64,000 nucleotides of DNA from Candidatus Minthosoma equi (GCA_018064885.1 JAGHUI010000008.1:1-64000), one strand, 5' to 3'. Shown: positions 32,996 to 43,026, numbered from the stretch's first letter. Notes: a model not told the origin generated them from the letters alone. Program-made: numbers and translations.

Positions 32996-34350
32996 AATAT
33001 TTCTCCGCTTTCGTTGTAATTAGTATATAGGAAATCGTTGTATGGATATTTCTGAACATGCATCTCACGCACTTTTTTGTAGAGCATCTCACGGAATTCG
33101 TCGATGTTGGTTTTCTGACGTGCTGAGATGAAGAATGTGCCAAGCATAGCGCCTTTTTCTGCTGCTGTCGGCTTGACCTCAATATCGGAATTGACATTGA
33201 AGGTTCGCTTTTTAGCCTTATTCTCAACTTGTCCCGTAAGAGAAACTGACTGTGATTCTGGACCGAGTTTTGCCATCCATGTGTTCATCAGCTCATCAAG
33301 AGGGATGTTCTCTTTCGTCCTTGGAGTGAGGTCGTCTGCCTCTTTCTCAACCCAAGTGTAAGCATCAATCTTGTTGAACACAATCATCTGAGGCTTATCG
33401 GCGCAACCAAGATCGGCAAGCGTCTTCTCCACCACACGAATCTGCTCTTCAAAATCAGGGTGACTGATATCCACCACATGAAGGAGAAGGTCTGCCTCGC
33501 GAACCTCATCGAGCGTGCTCTTGAAAGATTCCACAAGGTCTGTTGGAAGCTTACGGATGAATCCTACCGTATCGGAAAGGAGGAATGGGAGGTTGTCGAT
33601 AATAACCTTTCGAACTGTTGTGTCTAGTGTGGCAAAGAGTTTGTTCTCTGCAAATATATCGCTCTTGGAAAGCAGGTTCATGAGGGTTGATTTGCCCACA
33701 TTAGTATATCCGACAAGAGCCACACGGATAAGTCTGCCGCGGTTCTTGCGCTGGGTTGTCTTCTGCTGATCTATCTCATTGAGGCGTTCTTTCAGGAGGC
33801 TGATACGATGTCGGATGATACGCTGGTCCATCTCGAGCTGGGTTTCACCCGGACCACGAAGTCCCACGCTACCACCGCGCTGACGCTCAAGGTGAGTCCA
33901 GAGTCGGGTGAGTCGTGGAAGCATGTAGCGATACTGGGCAAGCTCCACCTGAGTCTTTGCTGCTGCTGTCTGCGCTCTCATTGCAAAAATGTCAAGAATA
34001 AGGCTTGTACGATCAAGAATCTTAACCTTCAATGCCTTCTCTATATTGCTGATCTGCTTTGCGCTGAGCTCATCATCAAAAATCACCATTCCCACAGGAT
34101 CTTCTTCATCTTCCTTCTGCTTGATGAACTCTGCTATTTCTTCAAGTTTACCCGTACCAATATAAGTCACGCTGCTTGGGCCATTGACCTTCTGAGTGTA
34201 ACGGCGGATAACCTTTGCTCCTGCTGTATCTGCAAGAAATTCTAGTTCATCCAGATATTCATTTGTCTTTCTTTCGTTTTGCTGAGGAGTGACAAGACCA
34301 ACGATGACAGCTGTCTCAACCTTAGCTTCTGTAATAACGAATTCTTTCAT
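32992..34350 (-). CDS. hflX: Ribosome-associated GTPase HflX
   Basis: A 452-residue GTPase that binds the 50S subunit and rescues stalled or heat-damaged ribosomes. I start at ATG 34350 (MKEFVITEAKVETAVIVG). The N-terminal domain has NGPSSVTYIGTGKLEEI and DELSAKQISNIEKAL; the coiled coil has RQRGGSVGLRGPGETQLEMD; G motifs are GYTNVGKSTLMN, LSDTVGFIRKLP and VFNKIDAY. A C-terminal extension (NSDIEVKPTAAEKGAML...) precedes the last HflX helix. Confidence 0.93.
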   Translation of the reverse strand: MKEFVITEAKVETAVIVGLVTPQQNERKTNEYLDELEFLADTAGAKVIRRYTQKVNGPSSVTYIGTGKLEEIAEFIKQKEDEEDPVGMVIFDDELSAKQISNIEKALKVKILDRTSLILDIFAMRAQTAAAKTQVELAQYRYMLPRLTRLWTHLERQRGGSVGLRGPGETQLEMDQRIIRHRISLLKERLNEIDQQKTTQRKNRGRLIRVALVGYTNVGKSTLMNLLSKSDIFAENKLFATLDTTVRKVIIDNLPFLLSDTVGFIRKLPTDLVESFKSTLDEVREADLLLHVVDISHPDFEEQIRVVEKTLADLGCADKPQMIVFNKIDAYTWVEKEADDLTPRTKENIPLDELMNTWMAKLGPESQSVSLTGQVENKAKKRTFNVNSDIEVKPTAAEKGAMLGTFFISARQKTNIDEFREMLYKKVREMHVQKYPYNDFLYTNYNESGEIL

Positions 34351-34436
34351 GCTTATTTCTATATATCTTTCTTCTAAGTTTCTTTTCCACAAATTTGCCA
34401 ATGCCGCACAAGCAATGGCATCTATCTACTTGCATC

Positions 34437-35288
34437 TTACTTGCACTTTTTCAACTCCTCCAAAAGCTGACCTCGGGGAATGCCCAGCGAGATTGCTTTC
34501 TCAAAATCCTGCTGCGCAAGATGCTTATGTCCTTCACCAAGATGGATGTAGCCTCTGGTGAGAATCATATTTGTATTGTTCGGTTCAAGCTGGATAGCTT
34601 TGTTCAAATCCATGATGGCAAGTTCCGTATGTCCTGCTTCTGCTTCAATCTCAGCCCTTACGGAATACAGTTCTGCCTTGTCTGGATATTTTTCCATAAG
34701 AATTGCCAATCGCGAAAGCGCTTCCTGCGGCTTATTTGCGTTTTGAAACAGGATGGCAACTCCCAATAATGCTTCATAATTTTCAGGATCGAGCGTAAGC
34801 AGTTTCTCGTAATCCTGCTTCGCTTCCATGTATTGACGGCGCTGCTGATAGATGTAAGCTCTATATTGCAATACCTCTTTGTTGTTAGGATCAACATCAA
34901 GAATGTTTCCGTAATCGATAATTGCCTTATTGTAATTCTTAAGCGTGAAATACAAGTCTCCACGGGCTTTCAATATAGGAACATTCAACGGCAGGATATT
35001 GATAGCAAGCGTGTAGCTTTCAAGGGCTTTCATCGGTTCGCCCTGAGCTTCCTGCAAATGCGCTATGTTAGCATAGACAAGGGCATTGCGGAAATCGTCA
35101 GGACTTTTCTTCAAAGCCTCACGGAACGCTGTCTCTGCCTTTTCTAACTGTTTTTCCTTAGCATAGTTCATGCCTTGCTCAATACATTCTTCATACGTCT
35201 GAGCATTGATGCTGAATGCTGATAGCAGACAGCAGGCAACGAGGAATGTCCTATTAAAAAGCTGCACGATATTTGTCTTCCTTTTCAT
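34437..35288 (-). CDS. Exported tetratricopeptide-repeat protein
   Basis: A 283-residue protein with signal peptide FLVACCLLSAFSINAQ. About seven TPR units follow (YAKEKQLEKAETAFREALKK; ALVYANIAHLQEAQGEPMKA; YNKAIIDYGNILDVDPNNKE; EAGHTELAIMDLNKAIQLEP), a scaffold for protein contacts. I start at ATG 35288, 35 bases inside the end of rsgA; the open frame further upstream lies wholly within rsgA. Partners are unknown. Confidence 0.85.
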   Translation of the reverse strand: MKRKTNIVQLFNRTFLVACCLLSAFSINAQTYEECIEQGMNYAKEKQLEKAETAFREALKKSPDDFRNALVYANIAHLQEAQGEPMKALESYTLAINILPLNVPILKARGDLYFTLKNYNKAIIDYGNILDVDPNNKEVLQYRAYIYQQRRQYMEAKQDYEKLLTLDPENYEALLGVAILFQNANKPQEALSRLAILMEKYPDKAELYSVRAEIEAEAGHTELAIMDLNKAIQLEPNNTNMILTRGYIHLGEGHKHLAQQDFEKAISLGIPRGQLLEELKKCK

Positions 35289-36252
35289 CTTCAAGCATTG
35301 AAAGATACGAATTGTAGCGAGATTCGGAAATGTCATGGCGCTCCAAAGCTTCACGAACAGCGCAATGAGGTTCGTGAGTGTGAGTGCAGTTGTTGAAACG
35401 GCATTCTGAAGAGAAATGGAAAATCTCACGGAAATAATGTCCTATCTCCTCACGTTTCATGTCGAACGTACCAAACCCCTTTATTCCTGGAGTGTCAATT
35501 ATGTATCCTTGCTTAGCTTCTGGAGAGTTATCGACAGATGGGATAGGATACATTTCAGAGAATGTTGTGGTGTGCTTACCGGTGTTGTAAGCATCTGATA
35601 TCTCATTAGTTTTCAAATCAAGGCTTGGGAAAAGAGCATTTATAAGCGTTGACTTCCCCACTCCACTATTGCCGCTCAGACAAACCACTTTTCCATCCAG
35701 TTCCTTTCTCAATTCCTCAATTCCCTCACCAGTCTTTGCCGAGATCTTTCTGCAAGGATAACCGATAGTTTCATATAGATTTATGACTCCATCAAGATAT
35801 TCCTTCCAATCAATGCTTTCGTCATCATCTGCCGCTGTTGCGAGGTCTATCTTGTTGAACACCAGAGTGACTGGCACACGATAAGCTTCGGCAGATGCAA
35901 GAAACCGATCTATGAACTGAAGAGGTGTCTCTGGATGAGTGACAGTAACTATGAGAAAGCAAACATCAACATTGGCTGCAATGATATGCGACTGTTTTGA
36001 CAGGTTGGTCGATTTGCGAATGATATAGTTTTTCCTATCGTCCAGCGCCGTTATGAGCCCTTGTCGCGCCTGTTCAATGTCAGAATCCACATCCTGAGGA
36101 GTGAATTCCACCTTATCACCAATGGCTACAGGATTAGTGGTACGAATACCGCGAATGCGGAAGTTGCCTTTGACCTTACATTCAAAGACATCTCCCGCAT
36201 CAGATTTTACGGTGTAGCTATAACCTGTGTTACGAATTACAAGTCCGTGCAT
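35254..36252 (-). CDS. rsgA: Small-subunit ribosome biogenesis GTPase RsgA
   Basis: A 332-residue circularly permuted GTPase for 30S maturation. An OB fold covers residues 1-70. The G motifs come in permuted order (FNKIDLAT, then SAKTGEGIEEL, then GNSGVGKSTLIN, then IDTPGIKGFG). The C-terminal zinc site is CRFNNCTHTHEPHCAV. Its start codon overlaps the last base of frr. Confidence 0.95.
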   Translation of the reverse strand: MHGLVIRNTGYSYTVKSDAGDVFECKVKGNFRIRGIRTTNPVAIGDKVEFTPQDVDSDIEQARQGLITALDDRKNYIIRKSTNLSKQSHIIAANVDVCFLIVTVTHPETPLQFIDRFLASAEAYRVPVTLVFNKIDLATAADDDESIDWKEYLDGVINLYETIGYPCRKISAKTGEGIEELRKELDGKVVCLSGNSGVGKSTLINALFPSLDLKTNEISDAYNTGKHTTTFSEMYPIPSVDNSPEAKQGYIIDTPGIKGFGTFDMKREEIGHYFREIFHFSSECRFNNCTHTHEPHCAVREALERHDISESRYNSYLSMLEDEKEDKYRAAF

Positions 36253-36815
36253 TAGACTGTCATAATTTCCTTGTTCTTTGTCTCGAGCATTGATTCAATA
36301 GACTTGATGTACTTGTCGTGAATCTTCTGAACCTTCTCTTCAGAATCCTTCTCTACATCCTCAGGAACACCCTGCTTGATTGACTTCTTAAGCTTGTCAA
36401 TAGCATCACGGCGAGCATTGCGAACGCTAACCTTGGCATTCTCAGCTTCCTTGGCACATTGCTTTGTGAGATCCTTACGGCGCTCCTCTGTGAGAGCAGG
36501 AATACCGAGACGGATTATTTCGCCATTGTTCTCAGGCATGATGCCTACTGAAGAGTCGATGATAGCCTTTTCGATTGGCTTGAACATGCTCTTGTCCCAA
36601 GGCTTGATAGCGATTGTGCGAGCATCTGGAACTGTGAGGGAAGCAACATTGCTCAGTGGAACCTTGCTGCCATAAGCCTCTACGCGAACTTCATCAAGAA
36701 TGTGAACATTTGCACGTCCAGCACGGATGCGGCTCAAAGCCTCCTCGAGGTGCATTGATGCCATTTCCATTGACTCTTCTGCTTCGCTTATATAAATCTT
36801 TACATCTACGTCCAT
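36252..36815 (-). CDS. frr: Ribosome recycling factor
   Basis: A 187-residue factor that splits post-termination ribosomes with EF-G. Typical motifs: HLEEALSRIRAGRANVHILD, YGSKVPLSNVASLTVPDART, IKPWDKSMFKPIEKAI, IRLGIPALTEERRKDL. It is followed by rsgA with overlapping codons. A short GTTAAAAGTTAAGAGTTAAA repeat precedes the start. Confidence 0.96.
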   Translation of the reverse strand: MDVDVKIYISEAEESMEMASMHLEEALSRIRAGRANVHILDEVRVEAYGSKVPLSNVASLTVPDARTIAIKPWDKSMFKPIEKAIIDSSVGIMPENNGEIIRLGIPALTEERRKDLTKQCAKEAENAKVSVRNARRDAIDKLKKSIKQGVPEDVEKDSEEKVQKIHDKYIKSIESMLETKNKEIMTV

Positions 36816-36838
36816 ATTTTTAAGTTAAAAGTTAAGAG

Positions 36839-37132
36839 TTAAAAATTGAAAGTTGGGGGTGTCTGTGGCATTTTTGTCTTGTCGAAACAGAACACTCCCC
36901 ACTTTTGCTTTCCAGTATTCTTGTCCACAGCGTACTGATAAGGAGACCTCGCTTTCCTCACCTCAGCTCTGAGAAATCGGTAAATCTCACCATAAGCCTC
37001 ATCGTATGGGTGAAGCACCCCGAAGAGTGACGGCTCCATATTGCACACGTTGCGAACTATATTATTGATGCGCAGTCCTTCTTTGCCAGCCTCGAGAAGC
37101 ACTTTCTGAAGATTAGGTTCGAACCAACGCAT
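36839..37132 (-). CDS. Small conserved-looking protein, 97 residues
   Basis: I do not recognise it. Starts MRWFEPNLQKVLLEAGKEGL, looks like a small helical protein (NNIVRNVCNMEPSLFGVLHP, EIYRFLRAEVRKARSPYQYA) with a short Lys/Pro tail. It sits between the fumarase gene and frr, with short AGTTAAAAGTTAA repeats on both sides, and reads in the same direction. Confidence 0.65.
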   Translation of the reverse strand: MRWFEPNLQKVLLEAGKEGLRINNIVRNVCNMEPSLFGVLHPYDEAYGEIYRFLRAEVRKARSPYQYAVDKNTGKQKWGVFCFDKTKMPQTPPTFNF

Positions 37133-37198
37133 CTGTGTAAGTTAAAAGTTAATAATTAAAAGTTGAGTTGCAAAATTACCATGTTAACTTTTAAATCC

Positions 37199-38851
37199 TT
37201 ACAAGATTGTGCATCCCTCACAAGGTTTGAGTTGCTTGAAGAAGTCGTTGCCCTTGTCATCAACGAGGATGAATGCAGGGAAGTCCTCAACGTCAATCTT
37301 CCATACAGCCTCCATGCCGAGTTCAGGATACTCAACACACTCGATGCTCTTGATTGAGCTCTGAGAAAGAACTGCAGCAACACCACCGATAGTGCCGAGG
37401 TAGAAACCGCCATACTTCTGGCAAGCATCTGTGACGCACTGTGCGCGGTTGCCCTTTGCAATCATCACGAGTGAACCACCGTTTGCCTGGAACTCATCTA
37501 CGTATGGGTCCATACGACCTGCTGTAGTTGGGCCCATAGAACCGCATGGGTAACCCTCTGGAGTCTTTGCAGGACCTGCATAGAGAACTGGATAGTCCTT
37601 GAAGTACTGTGGCATGCCTTCGCCAGCATCAAGACGAGCCTTGATCTTAGCGTGAGCGATGTCGCGAGCCACGATGATTGTACCCTTGAGGTTCACGCGA
37701 GTAGATACTGGGTACTTGCTGAGTTCCTTGCGAACTGCGTCGATGCCCTGGTTGAGGTCGATCTCAACACCCTTTGCACCCTCGCCTGGCTGACGATACT
37801 CTTCAGGGATAAGCTCAGATGGATTGCTGTCCATCTTCTCAATCCAGATACCATCCTTATTAATCTTACACTTGATGTTGCGGTCGGCAGAACAGCTAAC
37901 ACCCATACCTACTGGAAGAGATGCGCCGTGACGTGGAAGACGAATGACACGAACATCGTGAGCAAGATACTTGCCGCCGAACTGCGCACCAAGACCGATG
38001 CGGTAAACTTCTTTGAGAAGCTTCTCTTCAAGGTCAAGGTCACGGAATGCACGACCTGTCTCGTCGCCTGTTGTTGGGAGGTTGTCATAATACTTGATAG
38101 AACCAAGCTTCACAGTAAGAAGGTTCTTCTCTGCTGATGTACCACCGATAACAACACAGATATGGTATGGAGGACAAGCAGCTGTACCGAAATGTTTGAT
38201 TTCCTCAACGAGCCATGGAAGGAGTGTGCTCTCGTTCTGGATGAGAGCCTTTGTCATTGGGTAGAAGTAAGTCTTGTTGGCAGAACCGCCACCCTTAGCC
38301 ACCATCACGAACTTGTACTCAGCACCCTCAGTAGCCTCGATGTCAATCTGAGCAGGGAGATTGCACTTAGTGTTCACCTCGTCATACATGTTGAGAGGCG
38401 CATTCTGAGAATAGCGGAGATTGTCCTGAGTGTAAGTATTGAACACGCCAAGTGAAAGAGCCTCTTCGTCCTCGAAACCAGTCCATACCTGCTGACCCTT
38501 TTCGCCATGGATGATGGCGGTACCAGTGTCCTGGCAGAAAGGAAGGATGCCCTTAGCTGCAGTATCAGCATTGCGAAGGAACTGAAGAGCAACATATTTA
38601 TCATTTTCAGAAGCTTCAGGATCCTTGAGGATCTTTGCTACCTGAAGGTTGTGTTCACGACGGAGCATGAACTCTACATCATGGAATGCCTGCTGAGCAA
38701 GAAGAGTGAGAGCTTCCTTAGAAACCTTGACAATTTCGTGTCCTTCAAACTCGCTTACAGTAACACCCTCTTTTGTCAGAAGGCGATACTCTGTGTCGTC
38801 CTTGCCCACCTGGAACATAGGAGCATACTTGAAATCTGGTGCTTGAGCCAT
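37199..38851 (-). CDS. Class I (iron-sulfur) fumarate hydratase
   Basis: A 550-residue, oxygen-sensitive [4Fe-4S] fumarase that interconverts fumarate and malate, central to succinate fermentation in Bacteroidales. N-terminal (alpha) part: [48 protein letters not shown] and [13 protein letters not shown]-terminal (beta) part: [21 protein letters not shown] start at ATG 38851 ([14 protein letters not shown]); a leftward promoter lies about 60 bases upstream. Confidence 0.95.
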   Translation of the reverse strand: MAQAPDFKYAPMFQVGKDDTEYRLLTKEGVTVSEFEGHEIVKVSKEALTLLAQQAFHDVEFMLRREHNLQVAKILKDPEASENDKYVALQFLRNADTAAKGILPFCQDTGTAIIHGEKGQQVWTGFEDEEALSLGVFNTYTQDNLRYSQNAPLNMYDEVNTKCNLPAQIDIEATEGAEYKFVMVAKGGGSANKTYFYPMTKALIQNESTLLPWLVEEIKHFGTAACPPYHICVVIGGTSAEKNLLTVKLGSIKYYDNLPTTGDETGRAFRDLDLEEKLLKEVYRIGLGAQFGGKYLAHDVRVIRLPRHGASLPVGMGVSCSADRNIKCKINKDGIWIEKMDSNPSELIPEEYRQPGEGAKGVEIDLNQGIDAVRKELSKYPVSTRVNLKGTIIVARDIAHAKIKARLDAGEGMPQYFKDYPVLYAGPAKTPEGYPCGSMGPTTAGRMDPYVDEFQANGGSLVMIAKGNRAQCVTDACQKYGGFYLGTIGGVAAVLSQSSIKSIECVEYPELGMEAVWKIDVEDFPAFILVDDKGNDFFKQLKPCEGCTIL

Positions 38852-38910
38852 AATATTATTTGTTTTTAAGTTTTTGAGTTCCTTAAAAAGTGTATTACTG
38901 ATATAATTTG

Positions 38911-38940
38911 CAAAGATAAGGTATTTTAATGGAAAACAAA
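38911..38940 (-). promoter_or_regulatory. Promoter of the fumarase gene
   Basis: Read leftwards, TTTG (38937-38940), an 18-base gap and TATCTTTG (38911-38918). Confidence 0.7.
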
Positions 38941-38953
38941 CACAAAAATCCAC

Positions 38954-39378
38954 TTTTTTTTATTCACAGGAAAATTTAACTCCCGGAAAAGCATTTCCAT
39001 CTTATTCTATCACTCAAATTATCTTTCTGAGCATCGAAAAACAAAACAAAAAATCACGCCCAATGCATGCGGTTATTCTGCTGAATAGCATAACAGTATG
39101 CTATTGGCATGAATGAATGTATTCACACTAACAGAATAGCTGCATGCATCGGAAATGAATAAAGGCGAAATTCTCTCCTGCTTTCAACCATCTCTCCTAT
39201 AGATGTTAGCAAACATTAATAAGAGCAGCAAAATGTTACAGTTTAGGATACGACCGAACAAAGTGCTATTCGTGAAGCCAAAACCGGACGAGGTAAAACG
39301 CAGAGAATTTAAAACACTATTTCATTTTCATCTAATTGTGTGGCAAAGATAGCAATAAAACACACAAAACTCACACCT
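38954..39378. other. Intergenic region between fumarase and phosphatase genes
   Basis: No gene is visible in these 425 bases. They hold a branched inverted-repeat structure at 39061-39151 and a leftward -7-like box TATCTTTG at 39344-39351. An A-rich tract at 39038-39053 reads as a T-run leftwards. Confidence 0.6.
39061..39151. ncRNA. Candidate structured RNA (three-way junction)
   Basis: A 20-base outer arm (39061-39080, CAATGCATGCGGTTATTCTG) pairs with 39132-39151. Two inner hairpins complete a three-way junction: AATAGCATA (39084-39092) with TATGCTATT (39097-39105), and TGAAT (39110-39114) with ATTCA (39121-39125). Read leftwards, all outer-stem mismatches become G-U or Watson-Crick pairs, and the stem is followed by GGCGTGATTTTTTGTTTTGT, like a terminator. 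A -7-like box for that direction lies at 39344-39351, but a matching -33 box is weak. Confidence 0.5.
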
Positions 39379-39413
39379 TTTGATGAATTATTCTCAATTA
39401 TTGCTTATCTTTG
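39379..39413 (+). promoter_or_regulatory. Promoter of the histidine phosphatase gene
   Basis: TATCTTTG at 39406-39413 with TTTG at 39379-39382 (23-base gap, a little long). The start codon is at 39437. Confidence 0.6.
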
Positions 39414-39436
39414 ACACAAAATTTCACCAATTAATC

Positions 39437-40693
39437 ATGAGACGAATACTTTTAACATTTTTTGCTGTTTGCTGCATAAATAATACTTGGGCACAAAAGG
39501 CTCTTGAGGAAATCAAGGAAACTCCAGGCAAATGCGGCGGAGTCTATTACGCTTACCCAACTCCAACATCTGCAAAGACGCCTGCACCTGATGGCTATGA
39601 ACCTTTCTACATTAGCCATTACGGACGTCACGGCTCACGCTACATGCTGAACGACATGGACTACAAGACGCCGCTCATCACCTTGCAGATTGCAGACAGT
39701 ATGGGTATGCTTACATCTAAAGGAAAAGATGTGCTGAAGAACATGGAAGAGGTATGGAAAGAGGCTGAATTTCACAGCGATGAGCTTGCGCCTCTCGGTA
39801 AGCGTCAGCATAGAGGAATAGCCGAAAGAATGTTCAAATCATACCCTACGCTTTTTAGCGGAAACGCTAAGATTTCGGCACGAAGCACAACCTCCATGCG
39901 ATGTGCTTTGAGTATGGTGGCTTTCTGTGAAAGACTGAAAGAACTGAACCCAGAACTTGCTCTCGACTGGGAGACAAGCCGCAAAAACATGAGCTACTTG
40001 AACTATCACACAAAACGCTATGATGAAGTGAAAAAGGATCCAGAGAAATGGATTCAAGACCACAATAAATTTTGTGCAAGGGGCATAGATCCAAGGCGCT
40101 TTGTCTCACAAATAATTTCAAGCGATGAGTTTTTTGAGAAGACAAAATTCAGCAAAGAACGCTTTTTCAATTCTATGTTTGATGTTGCTATTGACTTACA
40201 GGACATGGAGACAGAAGTGTCTTTCTTCAACCTGTTCACACCTGAAGAATTGTATGAATGCTGGAGAAACGGCAATAGCTGGTTCTACCTTTGCGACGCA
40301 GACAGTCCTCTGAACGAGGGAACTGCCATAGAAAGCACTCAGCCACTCATTCAAAATATCGTTGAAAGTGCTGAGCTTGCCATCAGCGGCAAGGGAGATA
40401 CTGCCACTTTGCGCTTTGGTCATGACGGAAACATCATTCCATTAGCGGCTGCGCTTCATTTGAAAGGTTGCGACGCAAAAGAGACTGACCATGACATAAT
40501 TGACGAGAAATGGCAGAACTACAACGTATCGCCTATGGCTGCAAACATCCAATTGATTTTCTTCCGCAAGCAAGGCTCTGATGACATCATCGTGAAGTTT
40601 CTACATAACGAAATTGAAACGACGATTCCAATCAAAACAGACATTGCCCCATTCTATCATTGGAAAGACGTCAAAGCCATGCTGAAAATGTGA
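39437..40693 (+). CDS. Exported histidine-acid phosphatase (phytase-like)
   Basis: A 418-residue histidine phosphatase, clade 2. Signal peptide MRRILLTFFAVCCINNTWAQ; catalytic motif ISHYGRHGSRYML (Arg-His-Gly-x-Arg) near residue 55; the partner His-Asp is in RFGHDGNIIPLAAAL. Substrates could be inositol phosphates or other phosphomonoesters in the periplasm. I start at ATG 39437, just after the promoter. It shares a terminator with the converging lipoprotein gene. Confidence 0.88.
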   Translation: MRRILLTFFAVCCINNTWAQKALEEIKETPGKCGGVYYAYPTPTSAKTPAPDGYEPFYISHYGRHGSRYMLNDMDYKTPLITLQIADSMGMLTSKGKDVLKNMEEVWKEAEFHSDELAPLGKRQHRGIAERMFKSYPTLFSGNAKISARSTTSMRCALSMVAFCERLKELNPELALDWETSRKNMSYLNYHTKRYDEVKKDPEKWIQDHNKFCARGIDPRRFVSQIISSDEFFEKTKFSKERFFNSMFDVAIDLQDMETEVSFFNLFTPEELYECWRNGNSWFYLCDADSPLNEGTAIESTQPLIQNIVESAELAISGKGDTATLRFGHDGNIIPLAAALHLKGCDAKETDHDIIDEKWQNYNVSPMAANIQLIFFRKQGSDDIIVKFLHNEIETTIPIKTDIAPFYHWKDVKAMLKM

Positions 40694-40708
40694 AGAATGA
40701 GTCTTTTG

Positions 40709-40747
40709 AAAAAACGCTTCGTACAAAAACTGTACGAAGCGTTTTTT
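40709..40747. terminator. Bidirectional terminator
   Basis: A 17-base perfect stem, AAAAAACGCTTCGTACA (40709-40725) with TGTACGAAGCGTTTTTT (40731-40747) and a 5-base loop, between two converging genes. Confidence 0.95.
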
Positions 40748-40758
40748 CACGAATGTCA

Positions 40759-43023
40759 CTAATAGTTATTATTGTAATTGCTATTATTATTCGAGTTTGA
40801 TTTATTATTTGCCTTGCCCTTATTCTTCAAACGCTCGGCATTCTTGTTCTTTACAGTTTTCTCCTTATCAGGTTTCTGTTTTGTAATCTTCGCAGGCTTC
40901 TGCTTTGGGAGAGGCGTACTCTTAGGACTCCAGTCCTCTGTGTATTCCCAATTGGCTTTCAGCGTGAAAGCCTTTGAGTTATAATACACTTCCTCTGGCT
41001 GGATCTTATCATCATAATCACCAGGATCCCATTCGCCATTACCATTCGTATCGCAGAAAAGACGCATGTAGTAAGAACCTGGCTTCAAGAAATAGAAATC
41101 AGCCTTGCCATTCTGAGATTTAATCGACTTCACAGGCTTGTCGCTACCATCAAGAAGCTGGACTATGGCCGTTGTGTCAACACCATGTAGTGTAACAAAC
41201 AAAGTGGAATAAGTGTCTAGCGAAGGTAACTTTATTGAGCGCTTTATTGCATCGCTTCGCTTGCCATAAATGCTAACAAACGCTGCTGTATCAATAGACA
41301 GCTGGTACATTGTATCTGCTTCCCATTCAGCATACAACCTGTATTTAAGGATATTGCCAGGAACCTGTTTGAATAGGAACTTTGCTGGCTCATATAGAGA
41401 ATCCACCTTGATGGAAAAATGTATCTTTTCCATGTCTATGCTGTCAAGCGGCTCAGGAAAACTAAAATCAATATTCTTGTCTGGATCTAAGTTGTTGCCG
41501 CCAATGTTGATGTCCATGAATTCTTCTGGCATTGGAGGGACAACGATGTCGTCGTCCTCATCCTTTTTCTTTTTCTTTTTCTTCTTTGAAGATTTGCCAT
41601 CTTCCTCAATTTCTGGAACTGTATCATCCTGAGACAGACTGTCATTAGGAATGGCAATGCTGTCGTTAGAGAGGGCGATGCTGTCATTAGGAATGGCAAT
41701 GCTGTCGTTAGAGAGGGCGATGGTCTTTGGCGCATCTTCATCCTCGTCGTCATCGTCTTTCTTTTCAGCTGCGCGCTTTGCGGCACGTCGCTCGTCCTTG
41801 ACCTTCTGGCGGTATTCCTTTGCCCACTGCTCGAACTTCTCCTTCTGGTCTTTTGCCATCTTCTCTTTTGTGAGCTTTGACACAAGGTAGAGGGTGTCTG
41901 TCGTCAGGGAGAGATTGCCGAGGGTGTCTGTAGCATAATAGTCCATCTGCATCTCGAGGGTGTCGAGGTTGTAGATGAGGGAATCTTTTATCCAGTAGTT
42001 CAGGGTGTCTTTCTTCAGCGAGGCATCAACGATGAATGCGTTTTCCGAATTGAAGTTCAATCCGGTAATCTTTGGCAATGTGTCGCTTCCGGCTGTAAAG
42101 ACGACGGTGAAGCGCTGAAGTATGGGGCGTTCTTCCTTCAGCTTGAAACGGTCTTGCTTGGCAGAAGCAAATGCCATCAGAACGATGTCGTCTGGATAAT
42201 AGTGGGTATAATTAACTGTGTCGATAGACAGATAGTGAATGCTGTCGTGCCAGATGGTGTCTTGGCGCACATCGGGCTTGCTGAATGTGGTGAGTATTCG
42301 GTCGGAAAAGGCTATCTGCTCTGACCTCTGGTCATAGACATAGTTCTGGTTCTGATCCTGAAGGGCAAAGGCGCGGTACTTGCCTGGGGAGAGTCCTTTG
42401 ACAACAAAATGTCCGCGGCTGTCTGTGCGGGAGATTCTTTCAAAAGGAATGGTGCGGAAAGTGCTGTCAGGAAGTTCTCTGACGGAATCCGATTCCACGT
42501 CATCACTTACTTTATACAAGCCGACAAGGATGCCTTTTATTGGTTCAAGATTTTCTGCTTGGAGCACATTACCAGACACTTGGAAAGTGTCCACACGTTC
42601 GCCTGTAGAGAACGTGAAGGCATAATCTCCGTATGGGTTGCCTTCGTTATTATCTACGATGGCATCAGCAAAGTCGATGGTGTAGGTTGAGTTTGGAATG
42701 AGGCTGTCAAGGAGTGTGACGGTGACTTTCTTTCCGCTTGCCTCAATCTCTGGCTGCTCTATCTGTGGCGGAGAAACGATAACTTTCTCTTGTGCGTTTT
42801 CAATCTTTATGATTTCGTCGAACTCAATGACAATCTTCTTCACATTCTTGGAATTTGCCTCACCAAACTTTGGAGATGTACGTACGATCTTTGGCGGTGT
42901 CTCGTCAAAGGGACCACCATCTGGTGCTCCGATATTGGCACACGCAACAAGAAGCAAAGCAAGAAGCATTGCTGCAAGAAGCGAATAGTGAAATTTAAGA
43001 AGTGAAGAATGAGGTTGTTTCAT
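40759..43023 (-). CDS. Ig-like domain lipoprotein
   Basis: A 754-residue envelope protein with lipoprotein signal LLLVACANIGAPDGGP. A Big_5-type Ig-like domain follows: DETPPKIVRTSPKFGEAN, VIEFDEIIKI, NSTYTIDFADAIVDN and YAFTFSTG. The middle part is strongly charged (Lys/Asp/Glu tracts) and includes two 14-residue repeats (IALSNDSIAIPNDS) encoded by an exact 42-bp duplication at 41639-41722. The C-terminus is a Lys/Asn-rich disordered tail ending in Asn/Tyr runs. It is typical of Bacteroidetes; a structural or gliding/secretion-related role is unknown. It lies 3 bases after the GH3-like gene. Confidence 0.8.
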   Translation of the reverse strand: MKQPHSSLLKFHYSLLAAMLLALLLVACANIGAPDGGPFDETPPKIVRTSPKFGEANSKNVKKIVIEFDEIIKIENAQEKVIVSPPQIEQPEIEASGKKVTVTLLDSLIPNSTYTIDFADAIVDNNEGNPYGDYAFTFSTGERVDTFQVSGNVLQAENLEPIKGILVGLYKVSDDVESDSVRELPDSTFRTIPFERISRTDSRGHFVVKGLSPGKYRAFALQDQNQNYVYDQRSEQIAFSDRILTTFSKPDVRQDTIWHDSIHYLSIDTVNYTHYYPDDIVLMAFASAKQDRFKLKEERPILQRFTVVFTAGSDTLPKITGLNFNSENAFIVDASLKKDTLNYWIKDSLIYNLDTLEMQMDYYATDTLGNLSLTTDTLYLVSKLTKEKMAKDQKEKFEQWAKEYRQKVKDERRAAKRAAEKKDDDDEDEDAPKTIALSNDSIAIPNDSIALSNDSIAIPNDSLSQDDTVPEIEEDGKSSKKKKKKKKDEDDDIVVPPMPEEFMDINIGGNNLDPDKNIDFSFPEPLDSIDMEKIHFSIKVDSLYEPAKFLFKQVPGNILKYRLYAEWEADTMYQLSIDTAAFVSIYGKRSDAIKRSIKLPSLDTYSTLFVTLHGVDTTAIVQLLDGSDKPVKSIKSQNGKADFYFLKPGSYYMRLFCDTNGNGEWDPGDYDDKIQPEEVYYNSKAFTLKANWEYTEDWSPKSTPLPKQKPAKITKQKPDKEKTVKNKNAERLKNKGKANNKSNSNNNSNYNNNY
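41639..41722 (-). repeat. 42-bp tandem duplication in the lipoprotein gene
   Basis: CTGTCATTAGGAATGGCAAT, then GCTGTCGTTAGAGAGGGCGATG, is repeated exactly once in register, coding for IALSNDSIAIPNDS twice. Confidence 0.85.
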
Positions 43024-43026
43024 TGC

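Noticed and set aside
35289..35429. Upstream extension of the TPR protein
   Set aside because: It lies wholly within rsgA and precedes the real signal peptide.
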